The notes under the pieces: model-generated | Databases searched by the model: none | Told to the model about the DNA's origin: nothing | Seen by the model: the letters and a program-made list of their open reading frames with translations, nothing else | Program-made: the position numbers and the translations under genes | Shown here: piece after piece, positions 10,714 through 23,373 of the stretch | How positions within the stretch are numbered: the stretch's first letter is position 1 | Layout: each line of letters begins with the position of its first letter | Assembly: GCF_018446385.1 (NCBI RefSeq) | Contig: NC_055989.1 | Span: 132,149,004-132,213,003 of the forward strand | Direction of reading: 5' to 3' | DNA length: 64,000 bases | From: Zingiber officinale | Taxonomy: Eukaryota > Streptophyta > Magnoliopsida > Zingiberales > Zingiberaceae

Positions 10714-13145
10714 TGTTGGAGTGTATACTAAAAGTCTAGCTTTTGTAAATATTTATTTTTGAAATAAAAGAATCACATTGGTCAATATCTATATTTATTT
10801 GTTAAATATAATTGTTCAATTAATTTATATAGTAGACAACATGGTGTGTGGTGTCACACACAGAAGATCATGTTGACGGTTATTTATAAATTATAAACAG
10901 TTGCTCACGACTAAGATGGAAAGGAATAAATCATCGGAATAGTCGTAGTGTAATTAAGTATTAGTTTATTTTGATTAATAAATTACACTGGTACACTCTA
11001 AGTGTATTGAGTAGGACCATTTAGGTAAGTTCTTTTTGTACTGACTTAATAAAAGAACTAAACCTTAGTTATTATGGAAATGTGTGCTCTTAATCCTAAT
11101 ATAATAACAAGCACATATATTTAATATTTATTTCTTTGACTTATCAAAGGGTGAGGTTTAGCTCGATAAATCAATATGCCCGATAAGTTGGGAAATGATA
11201 TTACTTATAGTGTGTGTTGTTGATTATAAAAGGAATCTGTGTCCTAGTTATCTAGGTTGAAAATGTCCCCAAGAGGAGCTCATAAGGATTGTCATATTAA
11301 ACCCTGCAAGTGGACTTAGTTCGACATGACAATGAAGTTGAGTGGCACTACTCTTGGAGCTAGATATTAATTAAGTGAGTTGTCAGTAACTTACTTAATT
11401 AGTGGACATTTGTTATCTTAAATACAGGGAGACTAACACACTCATGATAAGAATGAGCCCATAATGTAATTTGGGATTGGTGTGGTAGTACGATAATAAC
11501 TCTCTAGTGAAATAAGTTATTATCGATGAACTTGAGTTGTGTGTTCGGGGCGAACACGGGATACTCAAGCTCATCAGAAGGACAAAACTAATTTCTCCTC
11601 TAGGTCCTTTTCGTAGCCTCATTAAAGCCTCAAGTCCATCCAAAGAAAGGCCCATCTTGGTGTCCAAGAAGGGGGTCGGCCCAATGCTTGGTGACCAAGC
11701 AAGGGTCGACCACATCCTCTTTATAGGGGCATGCCCTATTGCTTGGTAACCAAGCATGTAGGGGCTGGCCAAGATTAATTCAAATATGAGAGGTATTTTG
11801 AATTTTTAAAATCTTCTCTTTGAAGAAAACTACAAGTTTTAAAATAGAGATTTTAAATTTAAAAACTTTCCTTATTTGAATTAGGTCACATGTTTTAAAA
11901 GAGAATTTAAAAGTTTTTAAAACTTTCCCTTTTTAACCATCTTCATGGTTAAAAAAAAAGGAAGAGAAGTTTTAAAATTTAAATTTTCTATCACCATGTT
12001 AAAAAAGGAAATTTTATAAGAGAAGTTTAAATTTTAAAATATGGTTTTAATTTTTAGAACTTTCCTTTTTTAACTCTTACTTTAGGAAAGAGAGCTTGTA
12101 AAATTTTATAAGAGTTTTTCTTCTTGTAAAATTTTATAAAAATAAATATTCTTTTCCTCTTATGGGGGCCGCCCACCCTTGCTTGGTGCCCAAGCAAGGT
12201 GGTCGGCCATGTTTAAAATTATAAAATCATCAAATTTATTTTTGGTGATTGATTCAATCAAGAGGAAAGAAAAGGAAAATTAAAAGGGAAAAAGAAAAGC
12301 TAAAGGAAGATTTTAATTTTTGTAAAAATTCTTCCCTTATTTGCCTTGGGCAACTAATATAAAATAAGGGGTGAGGAGGCTTCATGAGACACAATTCTTA
12401 TTCTCTTGATTGGAGAACCTCAAGTGGTCGTCCCTCCCTCTCCCTTCTTTTTTCCCTTTTGCTCTCTTCTCCTTGGTGGTGGTGGTGGCCGGATTTTAGA
12501 AGAAGAGGAAGAAACTTTTGGGTGGTGTTCATCTTGAAGGATCGTCGCCCACACGACGTCCCAGGCAAGGCAAGGAATACGACAGAAGATCTTGAGGTCG
12601 TTAGCTTATAAAGAGAAGGTATAACTAGTAGTTTTCTTCCGCATCATACTAGTTATTTTCTTTGTAAGAATTCTAAATACAAGAGGCAATTAGATCTAGT
12701 TTATCGAATTTATTTTTCGAGTTTTTGTTTTCTTCTTTTTCAAATTTGTGATTCGATTGTTCTTTTTGGTTAACCTAGAGTTATTTAAGGAAATTAAATA
12801 TTAGCTTTCCTTAAAAGGCTTTGTCTAGGCGGTGGTGGTTACTCCAATATCCAAGAAGGTCATGTGCCTCGCCATGCAGTCCTGGAAGCCAATTTTGAAA
12901 ATTAATATTTAATGGAATTAATAACATAGGTGGATTTGAATCAATAGTGTTAAGTTCCGCTTGCGATTCAAATCTAAAACATTAAGAACAGATAAGTTAA
13001 CTTTGAAATCAATGATGTTAAGTTCCGTCTGCGATTCCTAATTTAACTTCTAAAGAACACAATAGGTTATTTAAGGAAATGTTCGACACTTGTATAAAAA
13101 TTTTTGTACAGTGGAACCGGTACGTTTTCCTAGGACTAACCAACA
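10714..13145 (+). mobile_element. Solo LTR, copia family A (subfamily A2)
   Basis: A 2432-bp LTR starts TGTTGGAGTGTATACTAAAAG and ends CTAACCAACA. It is flanked by the perfect 5-bp duplication CAAAC at 10709-10713 and 13146-13150. It has no internal region, so it is the product of LTR-LTR recombination. The same LTR is present at 25723-28158 on the other strand, and a sister LTR forms both ends of the element at 16555-25580. Inside are AT-rich repeated blocks (11790-12130), CTTGCTTGG...CCAAGCAAGG palindromes (about 11690-11760 and 12175-12205) and a TATA-like taatataaaataagg near 12356. Confidence 0.9.
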
Positions 13146-13177
13146 CAAACATCTCCTTGTAGATATAGACCTATGAT

Positions 13178-14843
13178 TGTTAGGACCCATGCGAACTAGA
13201 GGGAGGTGATTAGTTCCACTCGCTTCTTGATGATGATTTGCAATGGATAATCGAAGAAAAGACTCCACAATGCTAATATATACCTTTGGATTTACTTGGT
13301 ATCCACCTCCTTGAGGTGACTAATTTAAGGGTCTATTCTCCTCACGATCTCATTCACTATGAAATCACTCTTTCTCATAAACAATTCAGAGGCAGAGAAG
13401 CCTCGTACACTTGTTCTCATAAGAACACACAAATACAACAAGAAATAAAAGCAAATACAATGAATACACAACGTTACTTGAATCTTTCTTTTTATGCTTT
13501 CTTGTTGCTTAGAATTGTCTCTTTAGACTCGAAAATGCAACAACACTTCACCTTGAATCTTCCAAGACCCGGCAGAGAGTGTGGAGAGAAGAGCTACAGT
13601 TTGAATCTTCACAAACGCCTTTATACCTTGTAATCTAGGGGTCCCAATCGATTGACCTTACCCCCAATTAATTGTCATGTTAGATCTGAGTATATACATC
13701 CATTCAAACCTCGCAACGACTCTTTTTCCTTTCTCCCAATCGATCACTTGATTGATTACATGCTTCTAGATTGATTACCCAATTGACCAAGAAGCTCATG
13801 TTTGTTACAATTTTTCCTCCCAATCGATCATTTAATCGATTGGCGCATTCCAATCGATCACTTGATTGATTGGAAAACCTTTTGTTTGCTTGCAACAATA
13901 TCCCAATCGATCACCTGATCGATTGGGTTTCGGTTGAATCGATTACTTGATCGATTCACCACCTCTCTTCGCGATATCACTCCTAATCGATATACTTGTG
14001 CCAATCGATTACCCAATCAATTGCTCTAACCCTAACTCACTTAATTGAGTCTAGGATTCTCTTGCTCAACCTCTGATTAACCGTCTTCTATTAGGACTTC
14101 TCCATGAAGTGTTCGGTCAATCCTTTGACCTACTTGAACTTTTCTCCTCGTGCCAAGTGTTCGGTTCTACATTACCCACTTGGACTTTTCTCCTCAGGCT
14201 AAGTGTCCGATTCTCCATGACTCACTTGGACTTCTCTCCTTGTGCCAAGTGTCTGGTCCTCCATGATCTACTTAGACTTCTAAACTCTAAGTGTCCGATC
14301 AAATATTGACCCACTTGGATTTTTCAATACCTAGCTTCACTCACTAGGACTTTTCCCACCTGACTTCACTCACCAGGATTTCCTTACTGCCTAGATTTAC
14401 TTACTAAGACTTTCCAATTGCCTGACTTTACTCATCATGACTTTCCAATTACCTAGTTTCACTTACTAGGGTTTTCCATATGTCTAACTTCACTCACCAA
14501 GCCTTTCCTCACTGCACGGCTTCACTCACCGAGACTTTTCACACCAAGTGTCCAGTCAACATTGATCCACTTAGTTTTTCTTCTTCTGTCAACCATCTCG
14601 TTGGTCTTTCCCTTGCCAACGTGCGATTCTACTTGACCTACTTAGACTTTCCTTTGCCTAACCTTTGGTTAGAACTTTACCAATCAAGTCAAGTATCGAT
14701 CATCTTTGACCTACTTGACCTTTCTCACATATTGACCAAACATATTGTCCATAACATATTGTCCAAACATCAAAACTCAAGCTCGACCCCACTCAAACTT
14801 AGTTAAATTTGTCAACCTTGACTCAGGGATAATTGCACCAACA
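13178..14843 (-). mobile_element. LTR of family D, probably solo
   Basis: A 1666-bp sequence runs from TGTTAGGACCC to GCACCAACA and is the reverse complement of the family D LTR at 32956-34629: shared parts include the tandem CACTCACTAGGA phrases (14320-14540), the CCCAATCGATC palindromes (13730-14010) and the TTTACTTGGTATCCACCTC block at 13288. No internal region follows. The flanks (ATGAT and ATCTC) do not match, so either the duplication has decayed or the LTR arose by recombination between two elements. Confidence 0.75.
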
Positions 14844-16184
14844 ATCTCACAACAATGATGATTAGGTATAAGTCAAAGTTCTTAAAGGTATTTGAATAGC
14901 CCATAAAAGATTCACCGCTCCTTGCAAAAGGAGATGTATACCCTATGATCGCTTATCAGAATTATTACTCGAAGTCTTTGGCCAAAGTATTACGTGTCAA
15001 GAGTATGGTACTCTTGGACACATGTTTGAGTAATTTGAATGCACAAGACAAGGATGTATGACTTTGGCTAGGTGTAATATAGTCAACTTAGTAGGGGCTA
15101 ACATATAGACTATGTCTTGATCAACTAAGTGGGTATAAGACGAGTGAAAAAAATGAGATACAAATCACTATAGCTGCTGAAGGGTTCAGAAGTGATTTTG
15201 AGATCAACCGTTAATTTTCCTGTCAATTAGGGGTTATAATATATTAGATGTCACTCATTATCTATTCATAATTAATAGTTAATTACTAATGATCAACATA
15301 ACCAAGAACCTATTGGGTCACACGCACTATGAGTTTATTCGAAAGACTTAAAACATGTTTGAGAATTAGATTCTCAGATCGAGAGAGATTGAGTCTACTT
15401 GAACTAGATGAAGGGTAAATATGGAAAATATTTTATCACAATAGAAGTGCAAATGGACCACGTCTTTTGAAGATGAATTGGACCCTCTTTGGTTTAATTA
15501 TAAACCAAATTTATTTAATTTTAATTAAAAGAGGTTGGTTATTGAACAAGTGGTTTGGTTTTGAACCAATATAGTTTGGTCTTGAACCAAACTTAGGCTA
15601 TTGATTTGGATTATGAGTTAATAGTAATGGGTTTAGATTCACTCTTCAAGCCCAATAGGAGATCCATATATTGATATAGATTTAAGAGAAAAAGATTAGC
15701 AAATTGAATCAAATCTTGAAGATTAGGCTTTGTTCTCTCCTCTCTCTTCTCCTCTCCTTACCGCCGACGACCTAGCATAATCGTCATTCACCTTGCACAG
15801 CCGAAGCTTCAACAGCTGGCATCACCTGTTGTTGTCGGCCTTCCTAGTGTTACTCCCTGCTAACGGACGTTTGACGACCGTCGTCCGCCCTCCGTTCATG
15901 CATGGACAACAAGAAGGTGTTGCTATTATTACCGCCGCCAGATCCAAGTAGCCGCCAGAGCTCCTTGCATTGTCGCAAGGCCTCGCCGTCGGAGTCCGGC
16001 TACTCCTGCCTCTACTGGTCCCACTTCGACTACCAGAGTCCTTATTACTGGCCACATAGCTGACAGCGGTGATTAGCCACCTCGAATAAGGGCAGCAAGC
16101 TGTTGTTGTTGTTTGTTGATTTGTACCACCAGGTTGACTTGTGATGTCGGATAGGGGTGAGGAAAAGTTCGGTTAAATGGAATA

Positions 16185-16554
16185 TGTTGGTTCTCGTGGT
16201 TATTTTGGTGTGATCAACCAAGTTAAAGTTAGGTCCTATTTTATTTTGATCCCTGTGTCAAAGTGTGCAAGACCTTAGGAGCACAAGAAGTCAAGCGGAA
16301 GACACAGCTAGCGAGAAGGATGACACGGGAAAGGAGCCAACGGACTTGGTACATCCGAGGGACGAAGTGCTGTGGAAGAGTACACTGGTGGACAAGAAGA
16401 ACATACGCGACGTTCGAAGGACGAGAAACCATAGCGGAAGCCTGCTCAAGAAGAAGGTCGAAAATTAAGTTCGGGTGAACCCTATTTCGGTTGGCCACAA
16501 TCACCCAGGAGATCGGAGTAGCGAAAGAGCAAAAGAAGCTGATGAAGATTGCCT
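16185..16554 (+). repeat. Element B 5' LTR, first of three pieces
   Basis: Aligns by eye along its whole length with 31221-31588 of the 3' LTR, both ending in gctgatgaagattgcc. The other pieces of this LTR are 25581-25722 and 28159-28577. Confidence 0.88.
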
Positions 16555-18763
16555 TGTTGGCGCTACTCGGAATTCCGTTCTGTTTCCCCTGTAAAAAAAT
16601 TTGTACAAGCACAAAACTTTTCCTAGCAACCCATGTGCTTTTCAGAAGTTAAACTTGGATTACAAATGAAACTTAACATTATTAATCCAACTTCAATCCA
16701 TGTGTTCATCAGAAGTTAAACCGTATTACAGAAGTTGATTAAATATCTATTTCAAGGATTGACTTCCAGGTCGTTGGCGAGACACTCGGCCTTCTTGGAT
16801 ATGAGATCATCCACCACTTCCTAGTCAAAGCTTTCAAAGAAATTGAATATTTAAACTCCTTACAGTAAACCCTAGGTTAAACTATAGAGACCTCAATCAA
16901 AGCACAAGATCGCTAGCCTCTTGTGTTGGTATTTCAAGATTCATACAAAGGAAAAATAAACTAGTACACAGCGGAAACAATTAACTAGTTATACCTTTCT
17001 TTATATCTTAAAGACATCTTGATCTTCTGTTGTATTCCTCTCCTCCTCTTGGACGTCGTGTGGGCGACGATCTACCAAGATGCAAAAATCACCCAAGTCC
17101 TTCTTTCTTCCAAGACTTTCGGCCACCAAGGGATCAAAGCTAGGAACACCACCTCTTGTTTTTCTTTCTTCCTTGCAACCCGCTGGCCACAAGATGGTTG
17201 AAGCCTCTTGATGGCGCCGACCTTAGGTGAGAAAGCAAGGGGAGAATAAGAATATGAGAGGGTCGGCCATAAGGAGAATAGAAGAGGAATAGAAATTGTG
17301 TAGATGATTATTACCTCTAAGGCACCATCTATCCTCTTTTATAATCCTTGGTAATGGCTAAAAAGGAAATATTTTAACAACAATTAAAATCTCTCTTTTA
17401 AATTTCCTATTATGGATGGCAATAAAAGGAAAGTTTTAAAATTAAAAATTTCTCTTTTAAACATTGTAGATGGCTATAAAAAAGAAAGATTTTTAAAATT
17501 AAAACCTCTTTTTTAAATCATGGTTACAAAAAAGGAAAGTTTTAACAAAAATAAAATCTCTCTTTTAAACCTTTGAAGATGGCTATAAAAGAAAAGATTT
17601 TTTAAATTTAAAACTCTCTTTTAAAATTATGTGGATGACTTCAAAAAGGGAAAGTTTTTAAAATTAAAAATCTCTCTTTTAAAATATTGTAGATGACTAA
17701 AAAAAGAAAGATTTAAAAAATTAAAAATCCACTTTTAAACTCATCTTGGTCGGCCCCTTGCTTGGGCACTAAGCAAGGGGTGGTCGGCCCTTTGCTTGGG
17801 CACCAAGCAAGGATGTGGTCGGCCATAAGGATGACTTGGGTGGATGCAAGACTTTATACATAGAGGCTACAACAGGGACCTAAAGGAGGAATTGGTTTTG
17901 GCCTCCTGATGAGCTTGAGCTTCCTGTGTTCGACCCAAACACCCAACTCAAGTTCATCAATAATAACTCATACCACTAAAGAGTTATTATTGAACTACCG
18001 CATCAATCCCATATTACATTATGAGCTCCTTCTTATCATGAGTGTGTTAATCTCCCTATGTTTAAAATATCGAATGTCCATTAATTAAATGAGTTACTGA
18101 CAACTCACTTAATTAACATCTAGCTCCAAGAGTAGTACAACTCAACTTCATTGTCATGTTGGAACTAAGTCCACCTGCAGGGTTTACATGACAATCCTTA
18201 TGAGCTCCTCAAGGGGGTATCATCATCCTAATGAATAGGATACAGTTTCATTCTATAATCAATAACACACCATATAAATAATATTATTTTTCAACTTATC
18301 GGACCTATTGATTTAACGAATAAATCTCACCCTTCGATAAATTAAAGAAATAAATACTAAGCGCATGTGCTTGTTATTATATCAGGATTAAGAGTACGCA
18401 CATCCATAATAACAGAGGTTCTGTTCTTTTATGTAGTCAATATAAAAGGAACAACCTCAAATGGTCCTGCTCTATACACACATAGTGTACTAGTGTAATT
18501 TTATAGTCAAGATAAATTAGTACCAAATTACACTACAACCATTCCAATGGTTTGTCCCAATCCATCTTGGTTGTGAGCTTCTATTTATAATTTATAAATA
18601 ACTGATAACATGATCTTCTGTGTGATACCACACACCATGTTATCTACAATATAAATTAAATGGGCAACTGCATTTAACTAAATATAAACATTTGACCAAT
18701 GTGATTCTCATTTCAAAATAAATGTTTATACAAAAAGTTAGGCTTTTAGTATATATTCTAACA
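16555..18763 (-). repeat. Element A 3' LTR
   Basis: 2209 bp, TGTTGGCGCTACTCGG on the plus strand to ATATTCTAACA. Contains six or more diverged AT-rich units of about 55 bp (17340-17740), each with ggaaagttttaaaattaaaaa and ctctcttttaaa, and two copies of the palindrome CTTGCTTGGGCACYAAGCAAGG at about 17757-17815. Confidence 0.9.
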
Positions 18764-19069
18764 ATCTCCCACTTATACTAAAAGACTATGCTGTTATATA
18801 TGTTGTCATACATCTGATCCTCATCCTCTCAACATGCCCATCAAAAGCTCTCGCCGGAAGGGCCTTAGTGAAAGGATCTGCCAAGTTATCTTCTAATGCA
18901 ATCTTGGCGACAACAACTTCTCTTTGCTTTACGATGACTCGTATCAGGAGGTACTTGCGCTCAATGTGTTTACTTGCCTTATGGGCTCATGGTTCCTTCG
19001 AGTTTGCTACTGCGTCACTATTATCACAATAAATTGTGATAATTTGGGCAAACTAGAAATCACATCTAA

Positions 19070-22000
19070 GTCCATCAAGAAGTTTCTGAGTCATACAGCT
19101 TCTTTGGCTGTCTCAGAGACTGCCACATACTCAGCTTCCATGGTGGAGTCCGAAACACATTTCTTCTTAACACTCCTCCATGCTATGCCTCCACCTCTCA
19201 AAGTAAACACATACCCTGAGGTCAACTTGTTATTGTCCTTATCTGATTGGAAGTACGAATCCGTGTAACTCACAGGGAGCAAATCATCTGCCTGGTAAAC
19301 TAGCATATAATCTCTAGTCATTTTCAGGTACTTCAATATATACTTTACGATAGTCCAATGTCCTTGTCCTGGGTTACTTTGATATATGCTAACCATGCCC
19401 ACGGCAAAACAGATATCCGGTCTCGTATATAACATCACATACATTAGGCTTTCTACAGCCGAAGCATAAGGAACTGTCTTCATATCCTCTATTTCCTTTG
19501 ATGTTTAAGGAAACATCTCTTTAGATAAAGGTACTCCATGCCTAAAAGGTAGAAAACCTTTCTTGGAGTTTTGCATGCTAAAACGAGCTAGAATAGTATC
19601 GATATATGAAGCTTGGGATAAGCACAACATTCTTTTCTTGTGATCTCTTATTACTTTGATCCCAAGAATATGTCCACATTCTCCCAAATCCTTCATATCA
19701 AATTGCTTGGACAACCATACTCTTACGTCTGACAACACTTTGACATTGTTGCCAATGAGTAAAAAATGTCATCTACGTATAGTACAAGAAATACCATCAC
19801 GTTTTCATCACTCTTCTTGTATACACAAGACTCATCAGGATATTGAATAAATCCATAAGACTGGATCACTTTATTAAACCGGATGTTCCAAGATCTCGAA
19901 GCTTGTTTCAGTCCATAGATAGACCGATTGAGCTTACATACAAGATGCTCTTTACCCTTCGCAATAAATATCTCTGGTTGCTTCATATGAATATTTTCTT
20001 CAAGACTTCCATTAAGGAAAGCTATCTTGACATCCATTTGCCAAATCTCATAATCCATATGAGCGGCAATAGATAAAAGAATTCGGATAGACTTAAGCAT
20101 GGCTACCGGCGAAAAGATTTTCTCATAATCGATTCCCTCTTTTTTAGTATACCCTTTTGCAACAAGCCTTGCTTTGAAGGTTTTCACCTTCTCGTCTGTC
20201 CCTCTTTTTCTTTTGTAGACCCATTTACATCCAATGACTTTTACACCATTTGGCGATTCTACAAGCTCCCAGACCTGATTAGAGTACATAGATTATATTT
20301 CAGAGTTCATTGCACTTTGCCAAGATGTTGCATCTTTATCTTGGAGTGCTTCATCATATGTCCAGGGATCAGGTTCATGTTCACCAGGGATCAAGTCCGA
20401 AGATTCTTCCAAAAACATGAATCTATCAGGTTGCCTAACAACCCTCCCACTACGGCGAGGCACTACTTGTAATTGTGCATCATTTGTGATACGTGTTGTA
20501 GTTTCTTGTGGTATCTCATCTTGTACAGTTGGTACTAAAGTAGACGTGTCTTCTCTTATTTTCTAAGAGGTACTCACCACCACGATCAGACCGTAGTGTC
20601 TTGATACTTTTACCATGACATTTCTCCACATCAGCCTTATATTCTTTGAACTTATCAAAGCACTTAGACTTGCAGCGCATAAAGTAAATGTACCATATCT
20701 CGAATACTCATCTATAAAAGAGACAAAATATTCGAAACCACCTCTTGCCTGGATAGTCATAGGTCCACACAAATCAGAATGAACTAATTCTAACACATCT
20801 TTGGCTCTATACCCCTTGACCTTAAAATGTTTTTTTGGTCATTTTTCTTTCCAATCAAGATTCGCAGGTTGGAAAAATTTTCCACCACTAATCAACCCAA
20901 AGGTCTATCGGCTATTAGCATTTGAATCCTATTCAAGTTAATATGATCAAGCCTTAGATGTCAAAGATATGTTTGGTTTATTTCTGAAGGTTGCTTTCTC
21001 TTATTAGAATTAGAAGATGTGTTATTAATTTCTATTTGTTGTATCATGGGAGTTATAGGATTTAGAGAATACAAATTGTCAACCAACGTACCAGAACAGA
21101 TATCTACCATATTTTTCTTGACAACTACTTTGTCATCAAAAGAAACAGAATATCCATCCATAAATAGTTTAGAAACTGAAATCAAGTTCTTTCTAAAACA
21201 TGGTACATAAAGATAATTTCTCAAAATCAATGTTTTATTTCTTTCAAAAGATAAATAAACATCTCCCATTGTAACAGCCACTACTTTTGTAGCATTACCC
21301 ATGTAAACGGTAATCTCCCCTTTATGTAGTCGTTGAGTTTCCTCGAACTCCTGCAATGAATTACAAACATGATCAGTGGCTCTCGTATCTACATACCAAG
21401 TACCTGTAGATAACACCACTAAACATGTTTCAACCACTAGAGAATAAGATATACCTTTATTGTTCTCCTTTATATGAGGACAACACACTTTCCAATGTCC
21501 AGACTGCTTGCATGTGAAGCACTTGCCCTTCGGCTTCTTCACACCTGCATGCGACCCAGTCCCTAGAGATCGATTCACTTTCTTTGCTGAACCAACTTAT
21601 TTTTTCTTCTTTCTGCCTTCCGGATTAGAAGTAGAAACATTTTCAGCAATGTGAATTTGAGAACTTTGACGAAATAGCCTTTTTGCTGCTTGAAGTTATG
21701 TCAGAAGTTCCGTCAACGAATAAAACCTTTTGTTCATGTTATAGTTCAGGCGGAACTGCTCAAAACTTTTAGGCAGCGTTTGGAGAATGATATTGACCTG
21801 GGTTTCCCCAACGATTTCTGCTCCAAGGACTTCCATCTCATTCAAAAGAGCCATCATTTTGAGAATATGATCCCTTACAGGTATCCCCTCAGTCATGGTG
21901 GTCGTCATCAAGTTTCTCATAGCCTCCTGCCTAGTAGCCCGATTCTGGTGTCTGAAGAGTTCCTTGAGATTGCGCATCATGTCATAAGCGGTAGGCATGA

Positions 22001-22265
22001 CCTGATGTTGATGTTGCAACACATTTGACATAGAAGCCAAAATGTAACACCGCGTCATCTCATCTGCCCTGACCCATTTCTTATGATACTCAATCTCCTC
22101 TTCACTAGAATCGCTATTAGGCAGGCTTGGACAGATCTCAAAAAGTATGAACTTGTAACCTTCAGCAGTTAAGACAATGTCCAAGTTTCGTTTCCAATCA
22201 ATGTAATTGGGACCAGTAAGTTTGTTTTCTTTTAATATAACAGCAAGAGGATTGAAAGTCATTTG
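19070..22265 (-). pseudogene. Element A gag-pol fossil
   Basis: Reading leftward on the minus strand the parts are: gag (UBN2-type) about 22.26-21.7 kb; a CCHC zinc knuckle (CFTCKQSGHWKVCC) near 21.5 kb; the protease region with a DxxATDHVC-type active-site phrase near 21.4 kb; GAG-pre-integrase and integrase about 21.2-20.4 kb; reverse transcriptase about 20.3-19.5 kb with the YVDD catalytic box; and RNase H about 19.5-19.07 kb. The reading frame is interrupted at several points. Function when whole: capsid formation, integration and reverse transcription of the element. Confidence 0.9.
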
Positions 22266-23373
22266 AAATCCTAAGAATCACAAAATATTTGGTCAAAACT
22301 TTAGAATTTAAAATAATATTGATTGCTCAAACAATATCATTTAAATTCACCAACACCTCAAGACACCGTGAATTTTGTATGTCAAGATAGTGTGGACGTA
22401 TACAAATTCAAACATTTGTAAGAGGGGGGTTTACCCATTAATTTTATTATCTTGTCAACCTAACTTTAAGACAAATAAAATTAATAGTTGATTTTTCTTT
22501 CGTCACACAAATAATAGCAGTGACTCTGATGGGGAGGATACTATTAAATGCGCCTAAGTGTATACCATTACTTGATACATAGTCCATTAAATAGGATTGC
22601 ACCCCTTCAGATGGAGAAGATCACACAAACCTAAATAATTTCCTATAATCATCCATAAAGGAAGTTTGATCTAGTGATCCGCAAACAAACTCATCCGATG
22701 TGGAGGAAGACACTCAAAGCCAACGCGCAAGTTTGAATGCATTACTTACAAACTAGTAATGGAGACCGTGAAATTTAAATAATTCCTCTCCCACTTAGTT
22801 ATTTAAAATGAGAAATTTTAACATGCACACACACACAACACATATAAACAGCATAAAAGACAACAAATATGAAAAATAATTTTTCAACTATTATGACCTC
22901 ATCCATAGTTATCCTTCGTGTGCCACCAACCCTAGCCGCCACCAACGGGTCATGTCGTCACATCTATCTTGCTTCCTTTTCTGCTGCGCCTCTGGTCCTC
23001 AAATAACACCACGCCTCACAAGGATATGATCCGCGACAAAAATAAAATTTTACATTTATCGATCATATATTCCACAAGGTAATGTACATGTAATCTAGAT
23101 CAAACAGAATGTAAAATCCTAAAACTAATACAGCTCCTGCTGTATTTAATAATTACAATCATGCACACACATAAAATGCCCTCGACATGCCCGAGGGTCG
23201 AAATCACACACAAACATAATAGGGTCATAATAGTTGGATCTAGGATGCCTGCAACCACAGAGTTAATCTATTTGCACATCCTACTATTATCCTGCCTAAA
23301 TTTATGTATGAAAAGTGCATAATTTAACTGAAAACCAAACACACAGAGACAGAAAACTAGCTCTGATACCAAT

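Larger units (their letters stand above)
10330..16179 (+). mobile_element. Old LTR-like fossil, interrupted by two younger LTR insertions
   Basis: Three pieces (about 10330-10713, 13146-13177 and 14844-16179) read as one sequence once the two inserted LTRs are set aside: the phrase atcttaaacaaac is continued by atctccttgtagatatagacctatgat and then by aatgatgattaggtataagtc. Near its end is a pyrimidine-rich leader (ctctcctctctcttctcctctcc). The style is that of a long plant LTR, but I cannot fix its true ends or a target duplication. It also appears to be what element B later landed beside. Confidence 0.45.
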
